Assembly: GCA_024741835.1 (NCBI GenBank)
Contig: JAENRP010000169.1
Location: 31,166 to 95,165 of the forward strand
DNA: 64,000 nucleotides
Reading direction: 5' to 3'
From: Diplocarpon mali
Lineage: Eukaryota > Ascomycota > Leotiomycetes > Helotiales > Drepanopezizaceae
Part shown: positions 10,326 through 21,464 of the stretch, piece after piece
Layout: each line of letters starts with the position of its first letter
How positions within the stretch are numbered: position 1 is the first letter of the stretch
Notes under the pieces: model-generated
Database searches by the model: none
What the model saw: only the letters and a program-made list of their open reading frames with translations
What the model was told of the DNA's origin: nothing
Made by a program: the position numbers and the translations under genes

Positions 10326-13300
10326 ACCAGTAATTTCAGCACCTTGGATATACATTCGACAGATACCCGGTATCAGCGTGAAACATTAACAAGGAGTTTT
10401 ACACTGTGCGGGTTCACATTACCAGTAGAGGAAACAAGACATGACTACATACGTATAGAGGTTCACAGCAGGAACAACGATAGATGATTACAAGAGTGCC
10501 TGTTAATCCTACGGTATGTATCATTCCCTCTTTGCCTACCCTGCGACAAGCAACATTCTCCCACTCATTCTAGCCAGTGACTATCACACTATCCAGCTAT
10601 ATGTAGAAGCAGCCATACATATAAGTAAATATCGACCTCAACATCACAATGCACTGTTTCCATCGCTCATTCTGAATACCTTAGCCCGTGGAGTCTTGCT
10701 GAAGAATGCCTCGGCGCTGTTTACATCATATCTTGACGCAGATGTATATAAACATCGAGTATGACAAGCCACGCAGCCATCCGCGCATGCTGAGTAGTCG
10801 CCCACTGAGCCACTGAGCCAGCCTCCTTTGACAAAAACAGCCCCGATAGCAAAAATAGTCCGGTGAAGAAGAAACGGAAAAGATGCGGCTCCTCCATCAT
10901 AGAGAAAGAATATAGAAAATAGAATAACCGACCTTGTTAAGTCAACAAGCAAGCTCTTCCCAGCCCGCTAACCAATACAGCCTTAATAGGCTAATGAATT
11001 ACTTGCGCGGCTTAGTAAACTACAACTAGAGCTCAAGACGTTAGACTTACATTTCACATTAAGACATTATCCGATCTTTGGTGAAGGAGCTATCGTGATA
11101 AATTAAGCCTTATAATACCTTAGAGACCAACGTTGTCTCTACTTTCCTTAATCTAGAAGCGGTGAGTTTCGCAGTGAATCTCCACAATCGTAGTAGATCC
11201 TATGTCGATCTAACATTCTTTTGAGAAAGGGGATCAGATTTAGCAGACACTACTACAACTCCTACCCCCCCCTCCCTTAAATAAATGCCCATGCTGTACA
11301 CAACCTACTAGAACTACATGTTTCTGCTTGGAGTATGGAAGTCCCCTATCGAACCCACCGCTTCTGAACGAAGCAGATGCCAAGCACATCAGCTCCTCAG
11401 TAGCCATTTTACAAGGCCTCTTCGTGCACCAAGTACAGCTCAGTATCTCCCTTGCCGACACCCGCTCCGACTCTCGTCATAATCAATCACTAGTACTATT
11501 TCTCAGGCTTTGTCACCTTGTCCCTCTATGATCAATCTACTAGTAAGCCATGGAGAAGATGCGGTACGCCGCTTGTTTACTCGCACGCGGAAGCGCCTCT
11601 TTCCCCGCCGGCTGCAACGATGCGAGGGGTCATACGCGTCTACACAGCTGGCCCGAATCCTATATACCAAGAGTGCCTCGGGGAGGCACGGCGGTTATCT
11701 TAACCCATGTCAATGGAAGGTGCCTGGGGATTCGAAGCTTGATATCTTACAACTCAAATACCAGTCCGTAAAACCAGGAGCGAGATACCTGTCGAACACA
11801 TTCTGGTCCCGCGGCGAACTTCTCCTCGGAATTCTTCTCATCTTGTGGTTAGGCCAAGAAAAAGATAAGAAAGAAAAGTAGATAAAGGCAGGCGAGAGAT
11901 AACCACTGTACCCCAAAGTACCCATTTCCCGTACCGAGGCCGGTACCAGGCAAGACGGACCAGCACAGCGAAGAGCCGCCACTCGAGGATTTCAATGAAA
12001 GACAGGTTTGTGCAAGAGCCCCGCTCGCTCGTCTCATAACTGTGTTGCAAGGGGTAGAGGGGGCGGAGATGGTTCAAATACGGGGTCAGAACCCACTGAT
12101 CAGCACCCCACTACCAATAAACTCGAGAGATTACATACCACCCACCCAAAAGAAGAGAGCGAGGACAAAGCCGAGTCTCCAGACCTTGTCATCACTACAG
12201 ACATCGAGTTTGGGCGGACTATTCTTGGACGCTGTCTCTCTCTGTCCTTTGGTTTCGAAGACGCTTCTTCCAAGACGTATTTATGCCCCTTCTCCACCCA
12301 GCTCCGGGCGGGAACAGAGGTTGGTTAACTCGCACACAGTGTAAATGCTGGACCGAGGTCCCACGGTGCTCTCTTGAGTGGTGGGATGGTCCTGAGCTCC
12401 GAAACGCGCATCCGAACCAGTCTGTTGTACGCTGTAAGCTGCGTCAAGGCCGACAGCAGTTGTTCTCTGCCGAAACCTCGAGAAGGGTAGCAAGGGCTCG
12501 GAGCGGTTGCTATCGTGAATCGAACCCCCCTTGGAGGCTACTGACACCGGCTCCAGCTCGGGTCCAGTTCTGGTCCAGGACCTGTACGCTTTTACTGTGC
12601 ACAGTACATCAGTTCTTGGAGAGAAGGGGAGTGCAGGGGGGAGGGGGGGGCAAAATAATGGTCATCCGTCAATTAGCTTTGAGCTTTCGAGAATTGAACT
12701 CTGAACAGACTACGTTGAAAAAGTCAATTGAGTGGCTGGCTAGAATACGATGCTCTACTCCCTGTGGCGGTTCTCCCTGATCGTGGAATTCGAGCCGTGG
12801 CGTCTGGGAGAAGAAAAAGGAACAAAGTTACCTCGCACCTCACAAGTCAAAATATAAAGCAAACCCAATCCTGCCCGCGCGAGGCATGAGAAAAATCACG
12901 AAAGTGTGCGATCCGGAGTCAAGTTAAGGATCGTGACCGGTACTTGGCTGGTGAAGCCAAGTGTTCAGGCTCGCGAAGCATCGGAGATTTGTGGTTGCGC
13001 CTGACGTCGTACAGTTCAGCACTGACGGGAATTGTGTTGGAAGGTCTTACCAGGAAGCGGAGTTGGAAACTAGGGTGGAAGAATTTGAGCCGAGGTTTGG
13101 GGTCACAGTGCAGTCAAATTAATCCAGACAAAGTGGATATATGTATGGAGTTTCATTGTCCTATAGCCCTCTGAACTTCACGTCCCAAGCACGGCGCAAG
13201 TTTCGAAACCCCCACACTGACAACCTACCCCATATCATCTACTGCTGAGGCCGGAAAGCAAGCAACCATTTTGCGCACCTTCCAGTCAGCAGTCGTCGGC

Positions 13301-13508
13301 ACACGAGTATTATGCAAAGCCGTGACAGACAAACCACCGCGTTTCCCGCCATCCCTCGCAGCGAGAGTGTTCCAAGGATGGCCGCTCAAGACGCTTAGTG
13401 ATGAAGTGCTTCGATTTTCTGAGTAGCAATGAAAAAAAGACAATGAGAACGTGGCGTATTAAGTCTAAGGTATTTGGAAGCTCAAGAAAACGCAGACATC
13501 CAGATGCC
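10326..13508. other. Gene-poor stretch
   Basis: No gene is supported. About 10960-11240 is AT-rich, with the TpA-heavy look of RIP-mutated repeat DNA. A mixed-composition stretch at 11.5-12.8 kb has several overlapping open frames of 100-165 codons on both strands, none with a recognisable domain or splice structure. 13.2-13.5 kb is the 3' flank of ECM33. Confidence 0.5.
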
Positions 13509-14919
13509 CTACAACAACATCTGCAGCAGACCACCGATAACGGACAGGCCGGCAACGGCCTCGCCTACACCGTATGATGCAGCTGCATTCTTAGTTTTGG
13601 TGCTGCTGGAGCCTGAAGATGTAGAACTATCTGATCCGTCAAGGGTTGAAGTCGTAGCGGTAGTCTTGCAGATGAAGGTGCCTTGGATGACGCTACCCTT
13701 GCCGCCAGAGAGTGACTCGAAACCGTCACAATCGATAGCTTGTTGACTCTGGATGTTGAAGCCACCCTTGACATTCTCCAGCTTCGGGAATTCAGGCCTG
13801 TGTTGCGTTAGTGATTTGAGTTTGGTTTACAGGATTTCGGGGGCAACATACGTGGTGAAGTTTCCGGAGCAGTCAATAGCCCCTCCGACGGATGTCAAGC
13901 TAGGGAAGCTGATGGCATTCAGAGCAGTGTTGTTGGCAATCTGGTTAGCACCTCCGACAGTCTTAAGTACGGGGAATGTGATGTTGGCGAGCTTGCCGTT
14001 GGCGACGATGGCCAAGCTTCCAGATCCAGTAGCAAAGTTACCGATAGATGTCAAGTTGGGGGCCGAGATGTTTTGCATGTAGTTTCCGTAGAGGCCGAGA
14101 GAGCCGTTGACGGTGGCCAGAGACGGGAACTTAACGCTCGACACGTTTCTGAAAGTTAGGTTTGCTGCCCAGATCAAGTTAGGGAAAGTCACAGCGAGCT
14201 GGTTGCCATTGGCGTTGATGTCCAAGTGATCGGTGATATTGGCGATCTGGGTGTCGAATTGCTTCAAGTTGTTGTTATTATCTATCTGCAGCACTCCGAC
14301 AGTGTTCAAGTTGATACCGCTGAGAGTGCTCAGGAAGGTGTTACTGATGGTAACGCTATCGGCCTCGGACACCGGACCACCAAAGGTGAGTGCGGGAAGG
14401 GCTGGGAGGGCGATCCAGGAAATAGTCTTGACGGAGGTCAACTTGTTGAATTGGAGGGTGGATAGCAGGGTCAAGTTGAACAGGTTGAATTGACCACCGA
14501 TCGAGGTGAGGGAGGAACTGGACAGGCTAACTAGGTTGCCGGCGTTCTCGCTGGACAGGTTACCCTTGATCTCTTCAATGCCGCTGATATCGATGGTTCC
14601 CGAAGCGGCCGAACTGATGACCAGACTGCCAGACAAGGTCGAGCAATCCGTGTATTGGGCAACATCGGCTTGAGAGTTGACTGTGACCGTTGGCTCAGAG
14701 CAGGCCGAGGGAGTCTGGGCTGGAGAAAAACAAGTCAGCAGGATTCATCTGATATGCTCTTGATGGCCCGAGTCGCACACTCTCTTCGACCTTGTATCCA
14801 GATGATATGTGATGGCTTTCTTCCAGCCCCCGGGGTGGCCATTAAGGGATGAAAATGGATAACTTACCAGTAGCGACGCTCAGAACCGCCAGGGCGGGAA
14901 AGAGAACTTGAGCGAACAT
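13509..14919 (-). CDS. ECM33: ECM33-type GPI-anchored cell wall protein
   Basis: Cell-wall organisation protein of the Ecm33/Sps2 family. Three exons (14868-14919, 13852-14719, 13509-13797) give 402 aa. Exon 1 encodes most of a signal peptide (MFAQVLFPALAVLSVAT), cleaved probably after TAQ. The body, about residues 40-310, consists of receptor-L-domain-like repeats: many short units of the type LTSIGG, FPSLATVNGSLGLYGN and NITFPVLKTVGG, with numerous NxS/T glycosylation sites. A CxxxxxC pair (AIDCDGFESL, GTFICKT) follows. A Ser/Thr-rich stalk (TSTLDGSDSSTSSGSSS) leads into a hydrophobic C-terminus (GLSVIGGLLQMLL), fitting GPI addition. The long region upstream of the start is noncoding, so a long leader or complex promoter is possible. 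The family contributes to wall integrity and hyphal growth; its biochemical activity is not established. Confidence 0.93.
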
Positions 14920-16238
14920 CGCGATTGGATTGAATTATGCTGTGAGGGTGTCTTCTTTTTTTCTATGTCAGCGTAGCCCAATCGTACGGTCTGATGCCAG
15001 CAGAATAGCAACGATGATTTAAATCGAGAAGTCGTAGCGGGTACTCGAAGAATGGATGGAAAGGCCGCGTTGATGGTCCGGCAGCGAAGGTAGCAATCTG
15101 CGAAAACGGGCGGGTTTTCTGGATGGGATGGAACGACTTGGAAGTGTGCAGAAGAGGCAGGTAGGAAGGAAGATGAGGTTCCGACGTGCAGGATGGCTCT
15201 TGCTGTGTTTCTGATGCTTCGCCCGTGGTGGTGATGATGGGTGGATCGAGGTAACGAGGGGAGGGAGGGAAGGGGAAGGGGGACAAGACGAAACACGTAA
15301 CGTACCTTGGAAATTTTTTCTGGGCTCGTACCTACTGATTGGCCGAGATGAGCAGAACCGGCAATTGCTTTGATTACTGGGTTTGAACGAGACCTTAACG
15401 AAAGTGGTGGAATGGGAACGCTGGACGCACAACTTATCAAGAAGAGTATGGGAGAAAAGGAGGGATAGTGAAGGTGGCGGCTGGCGGGAGGCGACCGAGA
15501 GGAGAAATAATAGGAGGACCGGGCGGACGAGGGAGTTGGCAGCTTGATCAATAAAGCGGATGGGAGCTTCTGAGCCAGGGGGCAGCCGCGTAAGGTGGGG
15601 CGGAGGATGCCGGGCCTGCTACCATTGGGTAGACGGGGGACGCTAGCGAAGGGGCGTGACATTAATACTTCCATGTACAACGTATACGAGTAGCGTAGTC
15701 AGCGTTCTGGGGGCTGCCAGACAAGCATGCAAGGTTTTGATTTGTTTTTGGGGCAGCGGGGGGGATTTGTTTTTTTTTTTAAGATGAAGGCCCTGCCAAG
15801 TTGGAAATTGGAGCTTCCGAAATGAGGTCGCTGGAGTGAGTATCAGTGGGGGAATTTTCTTGACGGCGACGGCGACGGCGGCCTTGCAGACACTCTACCC
15901 GTGGATAATCACGCAGGCACATTCCCACCCAGAGATCACTCCCGTGTCGACGGCATGTCCTCTATTCTCTCCCTCAGCACATTCATGGTGCAGGTGAGGT
16001 ATCCGACCTTGACCGAACCCAGACACCAAGACTTCGCCCGCCGATAGAGCAGAAGAGGCCCGAGTACATGTACACACCTACAGATCAGCTCGGCCAGCAT
16101 CGTCTACACCTACTCGCAACGACAGTATGCACGAGCGTCGACCGGAGATACTTCACTGTATATACCAAGTAGGACATAGTACCGTTCATGGGACCAGCCG
16201 AGAGTAGCAGCCATTCCCAGTCGCTCGATGCCAGGGTC

Positions 16239-16270
16239 AGAGCCAGAGCCAGAGCCAGAGCCAGAGCCCA
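16239..16270. repeat. (AGAGCC)n microsatellite
   Basis: About five tandem copies of AGAGCC, running into degenerate CCCACG and CCAATG units up to about 16300. It lies in noncoding DNA. Confidence 0.9.
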
Positions 16271-17213
16271 TGCCCACGCCCACGCCAATGCCAATGCAAT
16301 GCCAGCACGACCAAGGCATGCGACGCGGCCCCTTTGGTGGTGCACAAACCACACCCCTATGCACCTAATGCAATGCATCTTGTGCATCGCTCGCGGATTT
16401 GGTCCTCGTAACACGGGCAAAAATAGGAAATAGGAAATACTCAACCACAGAGATCCTCATGCCTCTCATACTCGTACTCACAATAGCTACTCTACACCCG
16501 CGATCTCCAGCAGTCCTCCCCGTCACGAGTGCACACGTTGTGGAGGGTAGCATCCGGTCACGGGTCAAGCGGGCCGGTAACTCAGCCAAGCATCTCGATG
16601 CGTTTGTGGTCGATTGGCATTCGGCGTTAAGAATGTTGTGAGCGTAACTCCGACCAGTTATGGAAAACTAAACCCCTCATGCATTATTTATTTTCTTTAC
16701 CCGCCACCCTCGCCCCCCACCATCTTCCAGGTTTTGGTGAATTTCGAATACAACACCACATGTCAAGATATTTGCGCACGCCCGCCAACACGCGCCGGAA
16801 CCAAGATTCCTCGCGATCCCACTGAGAGACGAAACCGATTCGCGTTCTTGGGGTGCGTCCGGAAATAGAGAAGCTTCGAAATGGATCCATCCTATTTGCC
16901 GTGCTTACAGAACTCCAACTCTTTGCCTACAAATACAGAGGCTTACATGTGTGCCAATTCCTACCAAAAGTCTCGGGAGACCGTGCAGCTCTCTTCTGGC
17001 GCTATTTTTCGCTTTCCTAATAATACTGCCGCTGTATTGTGAGGGTAGGCTAGCATCATGGAGATACCTTGCCAAGCTTTACGCGCAGCATCTCTGTCTA
17101 TAGATTCCGCGTTGGCTACATTTTTTCCATCCATTCCCCGCATCTTGACTGTGAGCTAGCGATGTCTCGGGGCCACCCCTGGTCTCTTATGAAAGAGACT
17201 CCGATATGAAAAG

Positions 17214-17252
17214 NNNNNNNNNNNNNNNNNNNNNNNNNNNNNNNNNNNNNNN
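17214..17252. other. Assembly gap (39 N)
   Basis: A run of N interrupts the sequence, so this is a scaffold join. The true distance and any sequence inside are unknown. The two sides could in principle be misjoined. Confidence 0.99.
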
Positions 17253-17614
17253 CCTTTCCCCAGACGTTGTTGGTGACGAGCCGCGGTGTCTACCTATCAG
17301 GTTTACTTCAGCCTTTGTTCCTCGCCTCCACAGTCGACAATACACATTTGTGAACCTAGTCCAGCCACTTCTTTCAAGACTGTATGACTATGGCAGAGTG
17401 GAGATCTCGAATTTGCTTCTTATTGTCATGAACCCATGGCCTGATGGGCTTCTGTGAAGGCGGGAGCGAGGTCAGAGGATAACTATATCATCTTGACCAA
17501 CACGCTCCCGCATGATCTTCTGATATGACGCAGTGTTGTCGACGCGTGGCACCAGAAGATAAGCCAAAAATCTGGGACATCCAGCACTTTTTGTAATCCT
17601 TCCTACTACTCGGT

Positions 17615-18646
17615 TCATGAGTTCTGTTGGTTCTTAAAACACCACTCCTTGGCGGCTTGGAGTATCAGCTGGCCATCTTTCTGCGTTGAGAGATCCTCGA
17701 TAACCTGAAAGAACGTGGCTCGTACAGCTCTGGTGACATATCCGGAAGCAGCTGCCGTCCGAAGAAAGACCCAGACAGACTCGTGTGTCCATTTGAAGGA
17801 AACCGCAAACTGGAGAACCTCAAGACAAACAGATGAGCATACATCGATCCGGGCGAGAGACGCATCAGGCAATAGATTGAATAGGCAAAATAACAAAAAT
17901 GAGAAACCAGAAATATCACTAGGGTTTTTGAGACACCAATCCTTGATAATAAAAGTTATACCAGAGTGGTCAGAAACTGGCGTCGGCATCGGGTTTTGCA
18001 CTGTGGGCGCAACATTGAAGACCTGAACAAGCCATCGCATATGAGACCAGGCATAGTAATTCCGAGGGTGTCTTTCTGCAGCGACCAGAACCACTTCTCC
18101 CAGATCCAGACGAACATCGTAATCCAGCTCCATTCCCTTCCATACTTCAAGAAGCCAACGTCGATGGCCCCAAAGCGTAGGCGACTTGGTATGGCGATGC
18201 AGGCGTGAAGTCAAATACCCATCCAACCATCTCATTTCCGATTTCAACGACACCTCGAGCTGTTTCCTTGATCCGGACTGGCGTTTCTGAATAAGTCTCT
18301 TCCGTGCATTAGCTGCAGTAAGGTGTTCTGGGTCCAGCAATAGCATAACAGCCGAAGCATTCCTCAGATCCTGCTCCTTCTCCTGGGGACAATCCCTCGC
18401 ATACTGGAAAAATACCTGCCGCGCCACCACGGATGCCTGCACCAGTTTGAATTTGGTCGTTGCCATGCTGTTCCCGTCGAGGAGAACATTGCAGTCGGCT
18501 GGCAATGGGTGGCTTTTACCGAGGATTTCTATCTCAAGGAGCCCTTTTGAGGAATGGGACAAGGCCGAAACTACGTCATTGTAAATAGTTATGAGATCAT
18601 CCTTCTGGAGTGAGGCGGCTGTTTCTTGATCGAGTGATCTTGACAT
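17615..18646 (-). CDS. Prenyltransferase alpha-repeat protein (PTAR1-like)
   Basis: Single-exon gene of 343 aa with protein prenyltransferase alpha-subunit repeats. The clearest blocks are RLHRHTKSPTLWGHRRWLLEVW and ERHPRNYYAWSHMRWLVQ, each with the diagnostic W-x-H-R/M-R-W pattern, plus a weaker third near KWTHESVWVFLRTA. Length and spacing fit the PTAR1/Ecm9-like group rather than a farnesyl- or geranylgeranyl-transferase alpha subunit, which would carry five or more clear repeats. Animal PTAR1 partners RabGGTB to prenylate the SNARE Ykt6; a like role here is inference. The frame is open back to about 18886. I chose the ATG at 18646 because MSRSLDQETAASLQ begins the conserved part; an upstream ATG at 18841 is possible and would overlap the GET1 promoter more. 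It is divergent from GET1. Confidence 0.8.
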   Translation of the reverse strand: MSRSLDQETAASLQKDDLITIYNDVVSALSHSSKGLLEIEILGKSHPLPADCNVLLDGNSMATTKFKLVQASVVARQVFFQYARDCPQEKEQDLRNASAVMLLLDPEHLTAANARKRLIQKRQSGSRKQLEVSLKSEMRWLDGYLTSRLHRHTKSPTLWGHRRWLLEVWKGMELDYDVRLDLGEVVLVAAERHPRNYYAWSHMRWLVQVFNVAPTVQNPMPTPVSDHSGITFIIKDWCLKNPSDISGFSFLLFCLFNLLPDASLARIDVCSSVCLEVLQFAVSFKWTHESVWVFLRTAAASGYVTRAVRATFFQVIEDLSTQKDGQLILQAAKEWCFKNQQNS

Positions 18647-18904
18647 CCTGAGGTACGTTATACGATGTTTCACTAGTATAAACTTGTGAAGTGAGTCTGG
18701 AGAAGAGGTCGAATTATGGCATTTGGAAGCCTTGTCGCTAGCCTTGCCGGCCCGTGCCACTTCAAAGTCACAGAGGCTGACTTGTGCATCATTTACCTCA
18801 AGCACTTGAGGCAGTTCACCCCCAGCAGATGAGGTAAACATTCTTTGAAAGACCTGTAAACCATGATCACATGCTAAGTGCAACACCTGCAGCAGATCGC
18901 CGAG

Positions 18905-19675
18905 ATGCCGTCCATCCTGCTCCTAGTCTTCATCCTCCAGCTCGCCATCCACCTGGTCAATACCTTCGGAGCCGCGACGATCAACAGTCTGGTGCGTTAC
19001 TCCGTCCTCACATCCGCAAATGGTCTTCTGCTGATGTATCTAACAGCTATGGAACCTCTTCATCCGCTTCCCGACACCAACCGCCAAATCTGCGGCTGAG
19101 CAGAAGGATCTGAAAGCGCAGTATTTCAAAATCAAGCAGCAGATGAACGCAACCAGCAGTCAGGACGAATTTGCAAAGTGGGCAAAGCTTCGCCGGCAAC
19201 ACGATAAAGTCGTCGAGCAGCTCGAGAAGAGCAGTACATCTCTCCCTGCCCATCTCCCCCAAAGCATCCTGCTAACCATATACCCACGAAAACAGAATCC
19301 TCAACCGACAGCACCAAAACGCAGTTCGACCGCTCCGTCACGGCCCTCCGCTGGCTCGGCACCAACGGGCTCCGCATGTTCCTTCAGTTCTGGTTCTCGC
19401 GACAAGCCATGTTCTGGGTGCCCAAGGGCTGGGTGCCGTATGCTGCCGAGTGGGCGCTGTCGTTCCCGCGCGCGCCGCTGGGCAGCGTGAGTATCCAGGC
19501 GTGGGCACTGGCATGCGGCGCGGTCATCTTGCTTGTCAGTGATGCGTGCGTGGCTGCTCCTGCTTTGGTGAGGGGTTACAGAGCTGGTGTAGAGAAGACA
19601 GGGAAGAAACATAAGGAGGCTGTCAAGGCACCTAGCAATCAGGAGGCGTCGCGGGAGGAAAAGAAGGAACTGTAG
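18905..19675 (+). CDS. GET1: GET1, tail-anchored protein insertion receptor
   Basis: ER membrane subunit of the GET complex (WRB/Get1), which with Get2 receives tail-anchored proteins from Get3. Exons are 18905-18991, 19047-19233 and 19296-19675, giving 217 aa, normal for the family. Exon 1 is a hydrophobic helix (LLLVFILQLAIHLVN) followed by FGAATINSL. Exon 2 continues with LWNLFIRFPTPTAKSAAEQK and a charged coiled coil (residues about 45-95) that contacts Get3. Exon 3 has RTVTALRWLG-like sequence (FDRSVTALRWLGTNGLRMF), then a membrane-proximal WFSRQAMFWVPKGWVPYAAEWALSFP and a final helix AWALACGAVILLVSDA. The tail is lysine- and glutamate-rich. Both introns are 55-62 nt, with a GCTAACC branch point in the second. 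It is transcribed away from the PTAR1-like gene across about 260 bp. Confidence 0.93.
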
Positions 19676-21464
19676 ATGGATCACGTCATATGGATTTATG
19701 ACGAATTATACTGTCACTTGTACAAACTACAATCCTACGTATAATCCTGCATCATAATCCAAGGCGTCAAGGAGTAAAATGTCTCTCATCAAAAAGACGC
19801 AGCGATCCCCACGGGGGCTCCGAAAAGCCAGCGGGATCTTGCAACACGAGTGAGATGACTCTTGGCAGAGTAAACTTGGGCTTCTTCTGGGCATTCTTTT
19901 TGACTCTGGGTGATCATGGGGAGAAAGATCGCTAAAGCTTCGAAAGTGCCACTGTAGAGAGGGGAGAAGGAAAAGGGAGTAGGAAACAACGAGAGATGGA
20001 CATTCATTCCCACCAGGACTTGCGAAGAAGAAGATGTCATGTCAAACAGACCAAGAAACCAAGTGCTATGAAGCTCCAAACCGTGGTAGCAAATTATCAA
20101 AGTTGTGAGAAAATTTGGGTGAGGTGAATGGGTGTACGGAATGATCGCGAAATTTTGTAGCCAGAACCGACGCTAAGAGGTGTGGAACTAGGCTCATCTA
20201 AAATGAGGCGGTGAGGAGGGGTGGAGTTCTGCCATTTCACTTCTCGAGATCTACTTATTCGGATATCAACACCCCCTTTTGTTTTATTTTTCAAAAAAAG
20301 ACTATTAATCAACTTGCCTCTCTGTGATGTACTCAGCTACGCCGGGGTCAGCTACCGGCTACTAGGTCCAGGAGTTGGCGCGGCTTATGTGGAGGGAAAA
20401 AATAGGGGAGGGGGGGGCGAAGGATATTGAAATGATGCAAATTGACAGGCCGTGTATGAATGACAAGACCGCATCGAGTTCCAATATACTCACCAGGGTA
20501 CGGTGTAACTTCCGACGTGCTGTCGCTACGTTGCTTAGGACTTTGCAGGGGATGAGTAAGAGGTACAACAGGACAGGACTACTCTAATTTACTAACCGCG
20601 GCCCTTGGTCTCAGTCAAGAACCAACCAAGCCCTCTGCCCCGGGAGAGAAGGCTGGAATGCTGCGTGGTTTCTCGGCTCCGAGCTGGTTCCCTGGTGCGA
20701 GCGTCACCGAGTGGCGTGAAGCATAGATACGCATCACCGTGGGTAGAAACGTTGGCAGGCTTCTAGATACCACTTGAATCTGCGCGTGAAACCTTTGGCA
20801 GCTCTCTCCGGCAGAGAACATAGGAATATGTCTTCATCTGGTTTGACCAACGCCGTCAGATGGAGGGGGTGAAAGGAAGGACAAAGAGAATCACTACCAC
20901 CGAGTTAGAGACCATGTAAATATATGCACACTAATCTTGACACATGGATACAGATCATTCACCACGTCCGGTCGGGTATTCGCTCTGTTCATTCTTTAGA
21001 ATCAGCGATTTGTAACTAGTCTCTAGGTATACATCAGCATCAGCTTTTGCCGCCATGCCCCTCAACGCCCTTCGGAGCTCGGCACTATCCAGCCCCCAGA
21101 ATATAAGCGTTCTTAGAGCGCTGTCCCTCAAATACGATTATATTGTACATAAAGAAAATGTCTCGTGCCATGATTCTCCCACCCTCTCTACCCATCAGAT
21201 GAGATCACAACTGCTACCGGGGATTGTTGTAACGTACTAGAGGCCCCCATGCAAACGTGCCGATTGAGGTGGTAGAATACAGAGAGGAAGGCAACTACGA
21301 TGCTAAGTTTTGAAAGCGGATGTCGAGGTTCTGGGTATCTCTTCCACCTCTACCCTGATTTGCCGAACGCCCATGATGCCGTGAGAAAAAGAAATTAGCG
21401 GCGTGCTTTCGTTGAACCTGAAAACCCAAACCACTCCGAGTCCATGTGGTTTCTAGTCGTGTTG
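19676..21464. other. Intergenic, GET1 to PNUTS-like gene
   Basis: Both neighbours end here (convergent), so their 3' flanks are inside. No further gene is supported; small open frames up to 105 codons lack recognisable features. Confidence 0.5.

Larger units (their letters stand above)
14920..17614. other. ECM33 upstream region, repeats and gap
   Basis: No gene is supported. 14.9-15.7 kb is the ECM33 5' leader/promoter; it carries a 266-codon open frame that overlaps ECM33 exon 1 and looks spurious. 15.7-17.6 kb includes a poly-T run near 15770, a hexamer repeat (16239-16270) and the N run (17214-17252). Confidence 0.5.

Noticed and set aside
12283..12780. 165-codon plus-strand open frame
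   Set aside because: Overlapped by other open frames on both strands; no domain, no splice sites and an odd composition.
12680..12785. Possible minus-strand tRNA with an intron (TAGAGCATC, GAGTTCAATTCTC)
   Set aside because: The T-stem pairs only 3 bp, and the acceptor and D-stems do not pair.
14880..15680. 266-codon minus-strand open frame upstream of ECM33
   Set aside because: It overlaps ECM33 exon 1 in another frame, is Ser/Pro/Arg-rich, has no domain, and fits a promoter or leader with few stops by composition.
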